Origin: CBDCFT01 sp965216365
Lineage (GTDB): Bacteria; Pseudomonadota; Gammaproteobacteria; Arenicellales; CBDCFT01
Reading direction: 5' to 3'
DNA length: 64,000 nucleotides
Assembly (NCBI GenBank): GCA_965216365.1
Contig: CBDCFT010000012.1
Location: forward strand, 62,001 to 126,000
How positions within the stretch are numbered: position 1 is the stretch's first letter; every line of letters begins with the position of its first letter. The notes under the pieces were generated by a model. It did no database searches. It saw only the letters and a program-made list of their open reading frames with translations, and was not told where the DNA came from. Below are positions 61,507-64,000 of the stretch, piece after piece. The translations under genes and the position numbers were made by a program.

Positions 61507-62166
61507 ATGGGTTTATTTAATCGTATTACTGCAACTGTCGTATCCACTGTGGATAAAGCCGTCACCCGCGTCGAGAATCACGATGCCGTGGTCGACGCCA
61601 TGATTAAAGACACGCAACACGCAGCGGCGAAAGCCCGGGTTCGGCTTGCCCGGGTGCGTAAAGATGGTGAAAAGTTGAAAACAAAACTGACCGAACTTGA
61701 GGCGTCGGAGAAGTCCTGGACCGAACGGGCAAAGCGAACCGCCAGAAGCGACGAAGCAAAAGCGTTACAGTGTGTGCAGCGACGCAAAGCGTGTATGGAT
61801 CAAATCAAAAATATCAAAGCATCGTTAGCCAAGCATGTGGAGCTTGAACGTAAAGTTTCGGGCAACCTGGAAAAGATCGAATCGCGCATGCACGAGATTA
61901 CACAGCAACGTAACCTGATGCGTTCGCGTCAATCGGCAGCAGAAGCGGCGCGCGTGATAAGCCAAATTGAAGGTTCGGGAATTGGCGATGTCGAGGAAAT
62001 TTTCGACCGCTGGGAAATCATGGTAACCGAAACCGAGTTCGCGGCTGGCGCCGATTCTTCAGTGGATTCTCTGGAAACGGATTTTGTCGAGGAAGAAGAC
62101 AAGGAAGCCTTGCGCATGGAACTGGAAGTGTTGCTGGATGAACAGGAGTACAAGCACGATGAATAG
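61507..62166 (+). CDS. pspA: PspA/IM30-family membrane-stress protein
   Basis: 219 residues, almost all helical. The N-terminal 'MGLFNRITATVVSTVDKAVTRVENHDAVVDAMIKDTQ' is an amphipathic helix of PspA/Vipp1 type, and the long coiled coil 'ARVRLARVRKDGEKLKTKLTELEASEKSWTERAKRTA ... ISQIEGSGIGDVEEIFDRWE' fits the ESCRT-III-like fold. PspA oligomers coat and repair the inner membrane. There is no pspB, pspC or pspF near; the partner gene is an integral membrane protein that overlaps its end by eight bases. The C-terminal acidic tail (EEEDKEALRMELEVLLDEQE) is unlike typical PspA. Confidence 0.85.
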   Translation: MGLFNRITATVVSTVDKAVTRVENHDAVVDAMIKDTQHAAAKARVRLARVRKDGEKLKTKLTELEASEKSWTERAKRTARSDEAKALQCVQRRKACMDQIKNIKASLAKHVELERKVSGNLEKIESRMHEITQQRNLMRSRQSAAEAARVISQIEGSGIGDVEEIFDRWEIMVTETEFAAGADSSVDSLETDFVEEEDKEALRMELEVLLDEQEYKHDE

Positions 62167-63514
62167 TACGACCGAAAATCTGCGGCCCGATCAGATCGTG
62201 GTGACTGAAAAGAAGTCACAGGTCTTATCGGCAATAAGTCAATTCGCGAGTCTCTCGCAGATACTTCGCTTCCTGGGCGCGTCCGTCATGGTTGCGTCCA
62301 TGTCCGTTTTTCTGTTGCAGGGCTGGGATTCGACCAACGATACCGTACGCTGTTTTATTCTGCTGGCGCAAACGGTTTTACTGGCCACAGGCGGTTTTGG
62401 CCTGAGTTTTCTGTTGAAAGAAAATAAAGGCGCGCGGGTATTCTTCGGACTCAGTATAGCCTCGATACCGGCGAACTTTACCGTGCTCGGTGCGTTGATT
62501 TACTCGCAGTTTCAATGGGACGGCAACCTAGGTACTTATCCTGAGTTCGCGACCTGGGTTATGTCCGATCTCAGTTACATGACTTTTACAATTCTGGCCG
62601 TTTTAGCCGTGCTAATACCGGTTGCATTCCTGGGTTATTCAATCATGGCGCGACGTTCGTCAAAAAAGCTTGCGATTACATTATTGTTAGCGAGTAGTGC
62701 GCTGTTATTGCCGGTTCGTGGTTCTTTGTATGTCGGCATTCTGGTCGTGGCCATCGCGCTGTTTGTGTTGGTTAACATCACGCAGATGGCGAAAGAAGAT
62801 TTAACATTACGCACACCGGAAGGAGTGTTCGCGCGATTCCTGCCGTTTATTCCAGCCGTGATCATTCTGGCACGCAGTATATTCTTTTACCAACCCGATG
62901 CGTTTCTTGTGGTGACCATTGCCTTGACCGCATTTGTAATCATGCGTCATGTGTCATTACAGCTCGAAGCTGAGCACCGGTTCAGAAGCGTATTGGAATT
63001 AACTTCGCCATTGGTCGCTCTTATTGTCGCGGTGAATGTGTTTGATGGTCTCGAACACATTGTAGACCACGCGCTATTGATACCTGTGTTCGTGTCTGTT
63101 TTTGCTGCGTTAGTCGCGGATATCGCATATCGTTGTGGCCGTTATCAGGGTTTATACATAAATGTAGCAGCGATATTTCTGGCTGGCGGTTTCATGCTCA
63201 ATATGCTGTTCTCGAGCAGTGTGTTAGTTGCCGGAATGTGTGTAGTCGCCGGTATCGGCATATTGGTTGCAGGTTATGTGACGCGTCGACGTTTTGTATT
63301 GATTCTAGGCGCGATAACATTTCTGGTTGGGCTCGGTAATCAGTTGATTGAAGCGATTCAGTTGATTGACTTCACCAGTTGGGGAAGCCTCGCAATTATC
63401 GGAACCAGCGCGATCATTGTTGCGTCCGTGCTGGATCGCCACGGCCCTGCGCTTAAGTTGCGTGCAAGTCATTGGCTTAAACTGGCGAGCAAACGGGAGG
63501 ACGCGATGGAATAG
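62159..63514 (+). CDS. polytopic membrane protein coupled to pspA
   Basis: 451 residues from ATG 62159, eight bases before the pspA stop; the in-frame part before it lies within pspA. A short cytoplasmic start ('MNSTTENLRPDQIVVTEKKSQVLSAISQFASLSQILRFLG') is followed by about twelve hydrophobic segments, evenly spaced with basic loops ('MARRSSKKLA', 'YVTRRRFVLI'). I recognise no characterised family. Overlap with pspA suggests the two act together, for example the membrane protein recruits PspA or is protected by it. Confidence 0.8.
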   Translation: MNSTTENLRPDQIVVTEKKSQVLSAISQFASLSQILRFLGASVMVASMSVFLLQGWDSTNDTVRCFILLAQTVLLATGGFGLSFLLKENKGARVFFGLSIASIPANFTVLGALIYSQFQWDGNLGTYPEFATWVMSDLSYMTFTILAVLAVLIPVAFLGYSIMARRSSKKLAITLLLASSALLLPVRGSLYVGILVVAIALFVLVNITQMAKEDLTLRTPEGVFARFLPFIPAVIILARSIFFYQPDAFLVVTIALTAFVIMRHVSLQLEAEHRFRSVLELTSPLVALIVAVNVFDGLEHIVDHALLIPVFVSVFAALVADIAYRCGRYQGLYINVAAIFLAGGFMLNMLFSSSVLVAGMCVVAGIGILVAGYVTRRRFVLILGAITFLVGLGNQLIEAIQLIDFTSWGSLAIIGTSAIIVASVLDRHGPALKLRASHWLKLASKREDAME

Positions 63515-63540
63515 AAAATGTAAACGACGTACTACAGTGA

Positions 63541-63574
63541 ATGCCGGGTTGGTTTAACCAGCCCGGCATTTTTT
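63541..63574 (+). terminator. Rho-independent terminator of the pspA operon
   Basis: ATGCCGGG (63541-63548) pairs with CCCGGCAT (63562-63569), extended by TGG/CCA with a loop of TTTAA, and is followed by six T residues. It is 26 bases after the membrane protein stop. Confidence 0.88.
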
Positions 63575-63576
63575 AT

Positions 63577-63734
63577 CCCCTCGCCTTACGGGAGAGGGTT
63601 AGGGTGAGGGGCTTTCCGTGGCTGGCTTTTGGACATTTTCGATATGCCGGACTTGATCTGGTATCTAACCAACATGATACGGCAGTGCGTTAACGCTACT
63701 TCTCCCCTCCTGGCCCTCCCCCAGTAGGGGAAGG
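63577..63734. repeat. CCCTCACCC-type inverted repeat sequences
   Basis: CCCCTCGCCTTACGGGAGAG then GGTTAGGGTGAGGGG (63577-63611) is a palindromic element known from many proteobacterial genomes. A second piece, TTCTCCCCTCCTGGCCCTCC to GGGGAAGGAA, follows at 63700-63736. Between them no gene is visible. A short GTCATCGCGAGCGAAACGCG copy of the other repeat family follows at 63768. Confidence 0.6.
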
Positions 63735-63842
63735 AATTATTTGTTGTTCCGTTCAAAATTTGGCTCTTGTCATCGCGAGCGAAACGCGGCGATCTTGTGT
63801 CGAATTGTTATATGCGGTTACAACAAAAACACACTCCCAATT

Positions 63843-64000
63843 TCACGACTCTTGCATGGCAATCACTTCGATCTCGATCAACATGTCTTTATAGGCTAGG
63901 TGTGGGAAAGGAATACCGGTAGACGCAGGACCTGGTTTTTGAAAATAGCTGGAACGCACATTGACATTATTGTGTAAATCATCCGGGTTGGAAGTACCCT
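63843..64000 (-). CDS. RidA-family protein (partial, C-terminal end)
   Basis: The last 52 codons of a minus-strand gene whose start lies beyond the window. It reads 'VRSSYFQKPGPASTGIPFPHLAYKDMLIEIEVIAMQES', the typical C-terminal strand and 'LIEIEVIA' end of RidA (YjgF/YER057c/UK114) enamine/imine deaminases. These trimers destroy reactive 2-aminoacrylate made by PLP enzymes. The catalytic Arg equivalent may be the Arg in 'VRSSYFQ', but in this subgroup the position is not certain. Confidence 0.8.
   Translation of the reverse strand, partial: GTSNPDDLHNNVNVRSSYFQKPGPASTGIPFPHLAYKDMLIEIEVIAMQES

Noticed and set aside
1..64000. CRISPR arrays, tRNA or rRNA genes, insertion sequences
   Set aside because: No regularly spaced direct repeats of CRISPR type, no tRNA-like or rRNA-like sequence, and no transposase or integrase motifs were noticed by eye; a dedicated tRNA scan was not possible.

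Overview
The window looks like chromosomal DNA of a gammaproteobacterium. The main evidence is gene order and gene type: argH divergent from an algZ-algR pair and followed by lptM-lysA (a Pseudomonas-like order), a split class II ribonucleotide reductase (nrdJa/nrdJb) behind NrdR boxes, the outer-membrane lipid bridge set ydbH-ynbE-ydbL, an AlgP-like lysine/alanine-rich histone-like protein, and REP elements of the GTAGGAGCGAGC type. An unlinked cbbQ/cbbO-type pair and a PQQ sugar dehydrogenase fit an aquatic or chemolithotrophic lineage, but the genus cannot be read from this. No rRNA, tRNA, CRISPR array, integrase or transposase gene was seen.

Layout. 1-4.7 kb: the end of an M24 peptidase gene, then a minus-strand operon algZ-algR-PQQ dehydrogenase, with a candidate small RNA between algZ and argH. 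4.7-7.6 kb: argH, lptM, lysA. 7.7-14 kb: a class 3 lipase, an M48 lipoprotein protease, ppx-sixA, and a Ser/Thr kinase-PP2C phosphatase pair. 14-21.7 kb: a tightly packed catabolic cluster (two FAD oxidoreductases, a GcvT-like folate protein, a class III aminotransferase, a cytochrome c, a cyclase-family hydrolase and a VOC protein) with no obvious assigned substrate. 21.9-25.4 kb: a TlpA thioredoxin and a MerR-controlled metal P-type ATPase. 25.4-33.6 kb: hemH and an AddB/AddA-like repair pair with a 5'-nucleotidase. 33.7-38.4 kb: a membrane protein, the histone-like gene, nrdJa/nrdJb. 38.4-47.4 kb: cbbO/norD-cbbQ, ydbL-ynbE-ydbH, a HAD phosphatase and an M14 deacylase.

47.4-59 kb is the accessory part: an AAA/DUF4143 ATPase, a truncated RecB-like nuclease remnant, REP and palindromic repeats, a type I restriction system (hsdR-DUF3800-hsdM-hsdS), a Fic protein with operator-like palindromes, a phytanoyl-CoA dioxygenase gene and, beyond the Fic gene, a second diverged copy of that gene's 3' end, and a frameshifted GIY-YIG nuclease gene bracketed by direct repeats. 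Between DUF3800 and hsdM lies a compact unit on the opposite strand with an extended -10 promoter, a hairpin and a U-rich tail. It is the best candidate here for an unusual system, a DUF3800-associated structured RNA.

59-64 kb: a Sel1-repeat membrane protein, a PspA/IM30 protein translationally coupled to a polytopic membrane protein, a strong terminator, repeats and the end of a RidA-family gene.

Limits: all assignments rest on reading motifs and gene order by eye. No database search, folding or codon statistics were run.
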